NCBI RefSeq assembly: GCF_027497255.1
Contig: NZ_CP114903.1
Span: 5,518,001 to 5,582,000, forward strand
Length of the DNA: 64,000 nt
Direction: 5' to 3'
Source of the DNA: Micromonospora sp. WMMD882
GTDB taxonomy: Bacteria > Actinomycetota > Actinomycetes > Mycobacteriales > Micromonosporaceae
Below, piece after piece: positions 9,346 through 17,600 of the stretch; position 1 is the stretch's first letter, and the number at the start of each line of letters is the position of its first letter. The notes under the pieces are model-generated. The model ran no database searches. It was not told where the DNA came from and worked only from the letters and a program-made list of their open reading frames with translations. Both the position numbers and the translations under genes were made by a program.

Positions 9346-9951
9346 GTGACCGCCGACCACTACTTCAGCCCGCATCCCGGCAGCCCGTCCCCACCGCGTG
9401 CGGTCGAGTTCAACGTCGCCGGTCGGGACTACACACTGGACTCGGCGGGCGGGGTCTTCTCCGCCGACCGGCTCGACCCCGGCACCGCCGTCCTGCTGCG
9501 CAAGGCCGACCTGCCCGACGCGGGCACCGCCGGGGCGCTGCTCGACCTCGGGTGCGGCTTCGGGCCGATCACCTGCGTGCTGACCACCCACGCGCCGACG
9601 GCCACCGTCTGGGCGGTCGACGTCAACGAACGCGCCCGGCGGCTGACCACGGACAACGCCGCCCGGGTCGGCGCCGCCGACCGGGTCCGGGTGGTCGAGC
9701 CGGACGACGTGCCGGACGGGCTGACGTTCGCGCAGCTCTGGTCCAACCCGCCGATCCGGATCGGCAAGGACGAGCTGCACGCCCTGCTGCGCCGGTGGCT
9801 GCCCCGGCTCGCCCCGGACGGGGTCGGCTGGCTGGTGGTGGCCCGCCACCTCGGCGGCGACTCGCTGCACCGCTGGCTCACCGAGCAGGGCTGGCAGGTC
9901 CACCGGCACGCCAGCCAGAAGGGCTACCGGGTGCTGCGGGTCACCCGGTAA
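9346..9951 (+). CDS. Class I SAM-dependent methyltransferase (MTS / RsmC-like)
   Basis: 201 residues. The SAM-binding motif LLDLGCGFGPIT is at about 66-76, the acidic end of strand 2 is AVDVNERA (about 90-97), and SNPPIRIGK (about 133-141) is the NPP(Y/F)-type catalytic motif of N-methyltransferases acting on exocyclic amines. This is the single-domain 'methyltransferase small' type, related to the 16S rRNA G1207 enzyme RsmC, but the substrate is not shown. Start GTG 9346 is preferred over GTG 9328: a GAGAAT box lies 6 nt before it, a pattern of leaderless actinobacterial genes. The ABC-F gene follows within about 40 bp, hinting at a ribosome-related role for both. Confidence 0.88.
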   Translation: MTADHYFSPHPGSPSPPRAVEFNVAGRDYTLDSAGGVFSADRLDPGTAVLLRKADLPDAGTAGALLDLGCGFGPITCVLTTHAPTATVWAVDVNERARRLTTDNAARVGAADRVRVVEPDDVPDGLTFAQLWSNPPIRIGKDELHALLRRWLPRLAPDGVGWLVVARHLGGDSLHRWLTEQGWQVHRHASQKGYRVLRVTR

Positions 9952-9991
9952 ATCGATGTCCCGGCCCGGGCCGGTCGGGCAGGATGCCGGC

Positions 9992-11665
9992 GTGGGATAC
10001 GTGGACGTGGCCGGGGTGGCGCACACCCTGCCGGACGGTCGGGAACTCTTCGCCGAGGTGTCCTTCCGGGTCGGCGAGGGAGCGAAGGTGGCCCTGGTCG
10101 GCCCGAACGGGGCGGGCAAGACCACCCTGCTCCGGATGGTCGCCGGTGACCTGCCGGTCCGGGTCGGCGGCATCGCCCGGGCCGGCGGGCTCGGCGTGAT
10201 GCGCCAGTTCATCGGCATGATCGGCGACGACTCCACGCTCGCCGACCTGGCGTTGAGTCTCGCCCCGCCCGCGCTGCGCGACGCCGGCCGCCGACTGGCC
10301 GAGACCGAGGCGGCGATGGGGGCCGCCGAACTGCGCGGCAAGTACGGCGCCGCCGCCGCGAAAGCCCAGATGGCGTACGCGGACGCGCTCGCCGCCTGGG
10401 GCGAGGCCGGCGGGTACGACGCCGAGGTGCTCTTCGACACCGTCGCCACCATCGTGCTCGCCCTGCCCTGGGAGACCGCCCGGTCCCGGCCGGTCCGGAC
10501 CCTCTCCGGCGGGCAGCAGAAGCGCTTCGCCCTGGAGCTGCTGCTGCGTGGCCCGGACGAGGTGCTGCTGCTCGACGAGCCGGACAACTTCCTCGACGTG
10601 CCGGGCAAACGCTGGCTGGAGACGCGGCTGCGCGAGTCGGCCAAGTCGGTGCTCTACGTCTCGCACGACCGGGAGCTGCTGGCCCGCAGCGCCGACCGGG
10701 TGGTCGCGGTGGAGGGCGGCAGCGCCTGGGTGCACCCCGGCGGCTTCGGGACCTGGTACGAGGCGCGGGTGGCCCGGCACGCCCGCCTCGACGAGCAGCG
10801 CCGCCGGTGGGACGAGGAGCACCAGAAGCTGCGCGAGCTGATGCTGATGTACAAGCAGAAGGCCGCGTACAACGACGGGCTGGCGTCGCGGTACCAGGCC
10901 GCGCAGACCCGGTTGCGCAAGTTCGAGGAGGCCGGGCCGCCGCCCGTACCGCCGAAGGAGCAGGACATCCGGATGCGGCTGACCGGCGGACGCACCGGCA
11001 AGCGCGCGGTGATCGCCGAGCAGCTTGAGATCGACGGCCTGACCTACCCCTTCGACCTGGAGATCTGGTACGGCGACCGGGTGGCCGTCCTCGGCGCGAA
11101 CGGCACCGGCAAGTCGCACTTCCTGCGGTTGCTGGCCCGGGGCGGCACCGACCCGGACCCGGCGAACGGTCCGGTCGACGGGGCCGCCGCGCTGGCCCCG
11201 GTCGCCCACGACGGGGTGGTGCGGCTCGGCGCGCGGGTCCGCCCCGGGCACTTCTCGCAGACCCACGACCGGCCGGAGCTGACGGCGCGGACCCTGGTCG
11301 AGATCCTGTGGCGGGGCGACGAGCACCGCGCCGGCATGGACCGGCACGCGGCGATGGCGGCGCTCGGCCGGTACGAGCTGGCCGGCCAGGGCGACCAGCG
11401 CTTCGGCACCCTCTCCGGCGGCCAGCAGGCGCGTTTCCTGGTGCTGCTGCTGGAGCTGTCCGGGGCGACCCTGCTGCTGCTCGACGAGCCCACCGACAAC
11501 CTGGACCTGGCCAGCGCGGAGGCGCTGGAGGAGGGGCTGAAGGCGTTCGCCGGCACGGTGGTGGCGGTGACCCACGACCGCTGGTTCACCCGGTCCTTCG
11601 ACCGGTTCCTCCTGTTCGCCGGTGACGGCGAGGTCCGCGAGACCCCCGAGCCGGTGTGGGGCTGA
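9992..11665 (+). CDS. ABC-F family ATPase
   Basis: Two ATP-binding cassettes in one chain without membrane segments, the mark of ABC-F proteins that act on the ribosome. Cassette 1 has Walker A GPNGAGKTT (about residues 37-45), signature LSGGQQKR and Walker B LLLDEPDNF; cassette 2 has GANGTGKS, LSGGQQAR and LLLDEPTDN. A charged linker between them (EEHQKLRELMLMYKQKAAYN) corresponds to the P-site tRNA interaction motif region. Members are either housekeeping translation factors or antibiotic-protection proteins; the sequence does not decide. Start GTG 9992 was chosen (CAGGAT 6 nt upstream); ATG 9956 is an alternative adding 12 residues. Confidence 0.92.
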   Translation: MGYVDVAGVAHTLPDGRELFAEVSFRVGEGAKVALVGPNGAGKTTLLRMVAGDLPVRVGGIARAGGLGVMRQFIGMIGDDSTLADLALSLAPPALRDAGRRLAETEAAMGAAELRGKYGAAAAKAQMAYADALAAWGEAGGYDAEVLFDTVATIVLALPWETARSRPVRTLSGGQQKRFALELLLRGPDEVLLLDEPDNFLDVPGKRWLETRLRESAKSVLYVSHDRELLARSADRVVAVEGGSAWVHPGGFGTWYEARVARHARLDEQRRRWDEEHQKLRELMLMYKQKAAYNDGLASRYQAAQTRLRKFEEAGPPPVPPKEQDIRMRLTGGRTGKRAVIAEQLEIDGLTYPFDLEIWYGDRVAVLGANGTGKSHFLRLLARGGTDPDPANGPVDGAAALAPVAHDGVVRLGARVRPGHFSQTHDRPELTARTLVEILWRGDEHRAGMDRHAAMAALGRYELAGQGDQRFGTLSGGQQARFLVLLLELSGATLLLLDEPTDNLDLASAEALEEGLKAFAGTVVAVTHDRWFTRSFDRFLLFAGDGEVRETPEPVWG

Positions 11666-11670
11666 GCACC

Positions 11671-11760
11671 GACCCCGGACGCGCCGACCCCGGACGCGCC
11701 GACCCCGGACGCGCCGACCCCGGACGCGCCGCCCTCGGACGCGTTGCCCCCGGACGCGGG
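11671..11760 (+). repeat. 15-bp tandem repeat, six units
   Basis: Four exact copies of GACCCCGGACGCGCC (11671-11730) followed by two degenerate copies (to 11760), directly after the ABC-F stop. The unit length is a multiple of three but no gene runs through it. Confidence 0.95.
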
Positions 11761-11835
11761 ATGCCGGGGTGTCCGCCCGCCGCGAAGGCCCCTTTTCCAG
11801 GAAGTGGATCCGGGCCGGCGGGGGCGCGATGGGCA

Positions 11836-11841
11836 TAGGGT
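11836..11841 (+). promoter_or_regulatory. -10 box of a likely leaderless promoter
   Basis: TAGGGT lies 6 nt before the GTG start of the aldo/keto reductase, the spacing expected for a leaderless mRNA. No convincing -35 box is visible. Confidence 0.4.
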
Positions 11842-11847
11842 CGGGGC

Positions 11848-12801
11848 GTGACTGAGATGACCTATCGCCGGCTGGGCGACTCCGGGCTCGTGGTGTCCGT
11901 GGTCGGGGTCGGCTGCAACAACTTCGGCCGCAAACTCGACCTGGACGGCACCCGGGCGGTGGTGGACGCCGCCCTGGACGCCGGCATCAACCTCTTCGAC
12001 ACCGCCGACATCTACGGCGAGCCGCACGGCGGGTCCGAGGAGCTGCTCGGCGCGGCGCTGCGCGGGCGGCGGGACGACGTGGTGGTGGCCACCAAGTTCG
12101 GCATGGACATGGCGGGCATGAACGGCCCCGACCACGGGGCGCGGGGCGCCCGCCGCTACGTCGCCCGGGCGGTGGAGGCGTCGCTGCGTCGCCTCGGCAC
12201 CGACCACATCGACCTGTACCAGATGCACGAGCCCGACCCGGGCACCCCGATCGAGGAGACCCTCGCCGCCCTCGACGACCTGGTCCGCGCCGGCAAGGTG
12301 CGGTACCTGGGCAACTCCAACTTCACCGGCTGGCAGATCGCCGACGCCGACTGGACCGCCCGGACGGCCGGCACCAGCCGGTTCGTCAGCGCCCAGAACC
12401 ACTACAGCCTGCTGGAGCGCGCCGTCGAGGCCGAGGTGACGCCGGCCTGCGAACGCTTCGGGCTGGGGCTGCTGCCGTTCTTCCCGCTCGCCAACGGGCT
12501 GCTCACCGGGAAGTACCGGCGGGACGAGCAGCCGCCGGCCGGCAGCCGGCTCGCCGGCGGCGGGCGGTACGCGGCCCGGTTCGCCGCCGCCGACTGGGAC
12601 ACCATCGAGGCGATCGAGGCGTACGCCGGGCAGCGGGGGCTGAGCCTGCTCCAGGTGGCGATCGGCGGGCTGGCCGCCCAGCCGGCGGTGACCTCGGTGA
12701 TCGCCGGGGCCACCACGCCGGAGCAGGTACGCGCCAACGCCGCCGCCGGGGTCTGGCAGCCGGACGCCGACGACCTCGCCGCCCTGCCGACCCCCGGCTG
12801 A
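11848..12801 (+). CDS. Aldo/keto reductase
   Basis: 317-residue NADPH-dependent (beta/alpha)8-barrel oxidoreductase. The catalytic tetrad is visible: D51 and Y56 in FDTADIYG, K83 in ATKFGM, and H127 in YQMHEPD. The C-terminal [20 protein letters not shown] is the cofactor-phosphate loop. It resembles the general-stress / YajO-like aldo-keto reductases; the substrate cannot be told. GTG 11848 and ATG 11857 are both possible starts; the TAGGGT box 6 nt upstream favours the GTG. Confidence 0.93.
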   Translation: MTEMTYRRLGDSGLVVSVVGVGCNNFGRKLDLDGTRAVVDAALDAGINLFDTADIYGEPHGGSEELLGAALRGRRDDVVVATKFGMDMAGMNGPDHGARGARRYVARAVEASLRRLGTDHIDLYQMHEPDPGTPIEETLAALDDLVRAGKVRYLGNSNFTGWQIADADWTARTAGTSRFVSAQNHYSLLERAVEAEVTPACERFGLGLLPFFPLANGLLTGKYRRDEQPPAGSRLAGGGRYAARFAAADWDTIEAIEAYAGQRGLSLLQVAIGGLAAQPAVTSVIAGATTPEQVRANAAAGVWQPDADDLAALPTPG

Positions 12802-12956
12802 GCCGCCGGGGCTTCCCACAGCCGGACTGAGCCGCCGTGCCGGCCTCCGGCTGAGCCGAGAGCCGGCAGGGGGCGGCAGCCGACCGCCCACGGCCGGCGG
12901 GGCGGCCGGCGACAGCGACGGGTCGGCCGGCGACAACCGACCGCCCGGCCGGCGGG

Positions 12957-13877
12957 TCAGTGGGGGCTGGCCGCCCGGGGGTTGGGGCGCACCCGGAGCG
13001 CGCCGGCCACCATCCGCGCCGTCCGGGCCGGATGCCGGAGCACGTCGTCGGCGGTGCACCGGACCACCCGCCAGCCCGCCGCCCGCAACGCCTGGAACCG
13101 GGACGCCTCCTGGCGGACCTGGGCCGGCTCCCGGGACGGCGTGCCCTCGTACTCGACGGCGACCCGGCGGGCCGGGTAGGCGAGATCCACCCGGCAGACG
13201 AACCGGCCGGCGGCGTCGTGCACGTCGTGCTGGGTGGCCGGCGGCGGCAGCCCGGCGTCCAGCAGCAGCAGGCGCAGCCGGGACTCCATCGGCGACCCGG
13301 CGAGCGGGTCGGCGAGGGCGAGCACCTCACGTAACTGGGGCAGGCCGGGCCAGCCGGAGCGCGCGGCAGCGTACTCCCGCAGGGTGGGCAGGTCGACCAC
13401 CCGGCGGCGCAGCAACGCGTCGACGGCGACCACCGCGTCCGTGCGCGGCGGCCGGCGGGCCAGGTCGAAGGCGGTGCGGACCGTGGTGGTCACCGGCAGC
13501 CCGGCCTGGGTGGTGAGGTCGTCGTCGGCGAGGACGGACCGGGTGACCGACACCCGGGCGTGCGGTCGCATCCGGGCCGCGCGGGGCAGCACCACCGTCA
13601 CCGGCGCGCCCGCCGGGAGCCCGCCGGCCCCCCACAGGTACGCGGCGCTCAGCCCGGCGATCGCCGCGCCGGGCGGCAGCACCAGCGCCACCGCCTCGCA
13701 CCAGAGGCGGTGGTCGTCGGACTGGTGGCCGGCGCGGTGGACGTACACGTCGGGCAGCAGGCGCTGCCAGGCCCGTCCGCGCAGCATCGTCCAGGTGAGA
13801 AGCCCGTCGGCCACGGCTGTGCTGCCCCGGAAGGGGCGAGAGGCCAATGTGGACGGTACCTGGGGAGATCGCGGCAT
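12957..13877 (-). CDS. DUF559 domain protein with AbiEi-like N-terminus
   Basis: 306 residues. The C-terminal half (about 200-295) shows DUF559 features: ESRLRLLLLDAGLP, then CRVDLAYPARRVAVEYEG and GWRVVRCTADDVL, a fold related to very-short-patch-repair-type endonucleases; the D..E..E-like positions in VDLAYP and AVEYEG could bind metal. The N-terminal half (LLTWTMLRGRAWQRLLPDVY, DHRLWCEAVALVLPPGAAIA) resembles the domain found in actinobacterial relatives annotated near AbiEi antitoxins. Such single-gene copies are common in Micromonosporaceae and their role is unknown. No toxin partner is adjacent. ATG 13877 begins MPRSPQ; upstream extension is not conserved in character. Confidence 0.8.
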   Translation of the reverse strand: MPRSPQVPSTLASRPFRGSTAVADGLLTWTMLRGRAWQRLLPDVYVHRAGHQSDDHRLWCEAVALVLPPGAAIAGLSAAYLWGAGGLPAGAPVTVVLPRAARMRPHARVSVTRSVLADDDLTTQAGLPVTTTVRTAFDLARRPPRTDAVVAVDALLRRRVVDLPTLREYAAARSGWPGLPQLREVLALADPLAGSPMESRLRLLLLDAGLPPPATQHDVHDAAGRFVCRVDLAYPARRVAVEYEGTPSREPAQVRQEASRFQALRAAGWRVVRCTADDVLRHPARTARMVAGALRVRPNPRAASPH

Positions 13878-13963
13878 CAGGACAGCATGCCGTGACCGGA
13901 CGGTCACGCGCTGCCCCGTAGTAAGGATTGTGAGATTTTCTCTTCCCGCGCCGGGGCGGCGGC

Positions 13964-14527
13964 TCAGCTCCGGCGGCGTCGGCCGGTGAGCACGGTGACC
14001 GCGCCGGCCACCACCAGCAGCGCCACCGCGCCGATACCGACCGGGAACCACCAGGCCCGCTCGTCGGCGCGTCCGTCGGCCCGGATCCGGGTGACGTCGG
14101 GGGCGCCGGCGAGCGCCCGCGCGGTCGGCGGCGGCGGGACCGGCTCCGCCGCGGTGGCCTCGACGGTGGCGGTGGCCGTGCCGCCCGGCGGGTTGGGGGC
14201 GGCGACCGTCACCTTCCACCGGCCCGGGGTGAGCAGTGGGCCGGTGGCGTAGAAGCCCCGTCCCTCGCCGGCCGGTTCGAGTGGCCGCGGGCCGAGTTTG
14301 CGGCCGTCCGGCCCGGTGGCGGTGAGCACCAGCCGGATCGGGAGGTCCGGCCGGCGACCGTCGGCGTGCACCGCCTGGACGGTGACCCCGTCGGCGCCGT
14401 CACCGGCCACGGTGAGCTTCAGCGTGCCGGGGTCCGCCGCGACCGGAGCCGCCGGCAGGAGGGCCAGGGTCGGGACGACGAGCGCGGCGAGGGCGACCCG
14501 GGCGCGCCGGGAGGTGCGGGTACGCAT
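13964..14527 (-). CDS. Secreted, C-terminally membrane-anchored protein
   Basis: 187 residues: a signal peptide (RARVALAALVVPTLALLPAA, cleavage near AADPG), a beta-rich outside domain of about 90 residues (TLKLTVAGDGADGVTVQAVH and onward, then PGRWKVTVAAPNPPGG), a proline/alanine linker, and a final membrane helix (GIGAVALLVVAGAVTVL) followed by RRRRS. The layout resembles CopC/YtkA-like or FixH-like immunoglobulin-fold anchors, but I do not recognise the family. It lies 79 bp downstream of the giant ThuA protein on the same strand and may be co-transcribed with it. Confidence 0.8.
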   Translation of the reverse strand: MRTRTSRRARVALAALVVPTLALLPAAPVAADPGTLKLTVAGDGADGVTVQAVHADGRRPDLPIRLVLTATGPDGRKLGPRPLEPAGEGRGFYATGPLLTPGRWKVTVAAPNPPGGTATATVEATAAEPVPPPPTARALAGAPDVTRIRADGRADERAWWFPVGIGAVALLVVAGAVTVLTGRRRRS

Positions 14528-14606
14528 GGGGCAGGTCTCCTGGAGGTGGCGGGACGGAAGGGGCCCCTTCCCGACGCGTCAGCGCCGGAAAGGGGCCCCG
14601 GGGGAA

Positions 14607-17600
14607 CTACAGGCCGCGACCGCGGGCGAGCCGGGTCGGGTCCTCGCCCAACCGGCCGGCGCCCTTGACCGATTCGCCGTCGTTCGCCTTGACGCCGGCC
14701 TTGCTGGCCGTGCCGCCCAGGCGGACGATCATCGCGTCGGCGTCCCGGACCAGCACGTCCCGGACCTCCGCCTCACCCACGAGCGAGGTGGTGCCGGCGA
14801 GCGTGCGGAACTCGGTGAGCTGCTTGATCGCCTTGGTGTCGTTGCCGTTCGCCTCGGCCTTGCGGGCCGCGTCGAGCTTGGCGGTGAGCTTCTTGTGCGC
14901 GTCGGCGGACAACCGCCCGGTCGCCTTGAACCGGTCCAGCAGGTTCTGCATGTCCCGGAACGAGGTGGTGACGAAGAACCGGACGTTCGCGGTGGTCCGG
15001 TTCCCGGCCTTGTCGGTGGCGGTCACGGTCAGCTCGTGCAGGCCGAGCGACAGCTCGTACATGGCCTGCAGGGTGCCGCTGTCGTACCGCTCGCCGTCCA
15101 GCCGGCCGACCACGCTCTGCAGGCCGGACGTCGGGTCGACCGCCTGCCAGGACACCCGGACGTCCTGGCTGTCGCCGTAGAGCTGACCGTCGGCCAGCCC
15201 GGAGACCAGCAGCGTCGGCTTCGTACCGTCGATCTTGATGATCGCGGACTTCAGCGTCTCTTCGTTGCCGACCTTGTCGGTGGCCCGGTAGAGCAGCTCG
15301 TGGCTGCCGTCCCCGGTCACCGCCACCGGCTCGGTGTACGCCGTCCAGTCGCCACCGTCGAGCGACCACTGGAGGGCCTTCACCCCGGAGCCGGCGTCGG
15401 TGGCCGTGAGGACCACCGGCACCGTCCCGGCGTGCCAGCCCTCGTCGTTGGCCGGGGCGAAGGTCGCGGTGCTGACCGGCGCGGTGGCGTCGATCCTCAC
15501 CGGGACGGACTTCGTCTCCTCCACGTTGCCGGCTTCGTCGGTCGAGCGGAACCGCAGCTCGTGCTCGCCGTCACCGGAGACCGCCACCGGGGCCGTGTAG
15601 TCGGTCCAGGTGGTCGCGTCGTCCAGTTGGTACTGGGTGCCGGCGACCCCGCTGCCACCGTCCTCGTCGGTCGCGGCCAGGGTGACCGTGACCGGACCCG
15701 GGTACCAGCCCTCGACGGCGGTGCCGGAGACCGTGGCGGTGGTCACCGGCGCGGTCTCGTCCGTCTCGCCCTGCCCGGCGGTGAGCCGGAAGTAGTCGAA
15801 CGTTACGGGCTTCGACGCGGTCTGGTTCCCGCTGAGGGCGAACACCCCGACCTTCGGGGTCTCGCCGACGACGGCGCTGGTCAGCGTGCCCAGCTCGGTC
15901 CACTCTTCACCGTCGGCCGAGTAGGACGCGGTGAAGTCGTCGCCGGACCGGGCCAGCCGCAGGTGCCACACCCCCTGGGTCAGCGCGGTGACCCCCGGCT
16001 GCGGGTCCTGGATCACGCCGGCGATCTCGCTGAGGAACTCGATCCGCCGGCTGACCGTCGAACCCGGGGAGTTGTCGACGACGTAGTCGAACTTGAGGTA
16101 GTTGTCGTCGTCGGCGTACACCAGCAGACCGCCCTGCTGGTACTGCTCGTTCAGGGCGCTGCCGTCGACCTTCGTCTCCATCGTCCAGTCGCCGCTCGGC
16201 GCGGTCTGCAGGATGAAGTTCGTCGGCCCGGTGTTGTCGGTGCCGTAGATGTCACCGTTCGGCACGTCGATCCGGAGGGCGCCACCGGTCACCTGGTACT
16301 TCGTGGCGTCCTCGCGGAGGATCGCGTTCCACCGGCACTTGTCCAGCGTGGCGCCGTCGAACTCGTCCGACGGGTCCACCGACCCGGCCGGCTCGTCCGG
16401 CGTCACCTGGAACCAGTCGAAGACCGCGTCCACCACCGGGGCCTCGGTGCCGCCGTTGAGGGCGAACACCCCGATCCGCGGGTTGGTGATGCCGGCCAGC
16501 GCGGCGGACCGGCCGACCGGGGTGAAGGTCTGCCCGTCGGCGGAGAACGCCGCGGTCAGGTTCGTCCCGTCGCTGATCAGTCGCAGGTGGACGGTGTCAC
16601 CGGCCGGCGCGGCGGCGCTGTCGCCGCTCTCGTTGCGCGGCGTGCCGTCGGTCTCCCGGATGAACTCGACCACGCGGCTGCCGTTGTACAGCAGGTCGAC
16701 CTTGGCGTAGTTGTCGTCGTCGCCGTAGACGATCAGACCGGCCTGCTGGTACGTGGCGGTCACCGGCACGGTGACCTTGGTGGTGGCCTGCCAGGCCCCG
16801 CCCGGCGCGGGCTGGAGGACCAGGTTGGTGGCGTCGTTGCGGGCGCCGTAGAGGTCACCCACCGCGGTGGGCAGCCGCAGCGCGCCGTCGGCCACCGAGT
16901 AGAGCTGGTTCTCCCGGACCACCGTCCAGCGGTCCTTGTCCAGGCCGGAGCCGAGGAAGTCGTCCGAACGCGCCCCGAAGCAGGACGTGCTCGGCGCCTC
17001 GACCTTCACCGGCACCGTGGCGTACGCCTTCGCGCCCTTGGCGTCGGTGACGGTCAGGGTGGCGGTGAAGTTGCCCGGGGCGGTGTACGTGTGGCTGGCG
17101 TCCAGGGTGGTCGCCGTGCCGCCGTCACCGAAGTCCCAGGCGTACGTCAGCGGGGTGTCGCCCTCGGCGTCGGTGGCCGTGCCGTCGAACGCCACGGTCA
17201 GCGGCGCGGTGCCGCTGGTCGGGGTGGCCGTGGCGCTGACCTGCGGCGGCGCGTTCTCCGTGACGCCGCGACCGAGGAAGTCCATCCAGTTGACGTTGAA
17301 CAGCGAGTCCGTGCCGCCGGTCGGGTCCTCGGCCACGAAGTACAGCGTGCCCGAGGTCAGCTCACCGGTGATCTCCGCGGTGACGTCGACGTACGTCTGC
17401 CACGCCCCGGTGCCCGGCACGTCCACCGAGCCGACCAGCGGGCCGTCGGCGGCGTTCGCGCGGATCTCGATCCGGCCGCCGGCGTTGGCCGAGGCCACCC
17501 GGAAGCGGATCGAGTCGATGTTGGTCAGGCTGGCCGGGTCGACCGACCACCAGTCGCCGTCCTCGATGAAGCCGATGTTCTGGCCGCCACCGGCGGTGTC

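Noticed and set aside
12957..13877. Type IV toxin-antitoxin pair at the DUF559 gene
   Set aside because: No AbiEii-type nucleotidyltransferase toxin gene is adjacent; only the AbiEi-like resemblance of the N-terminus remains.
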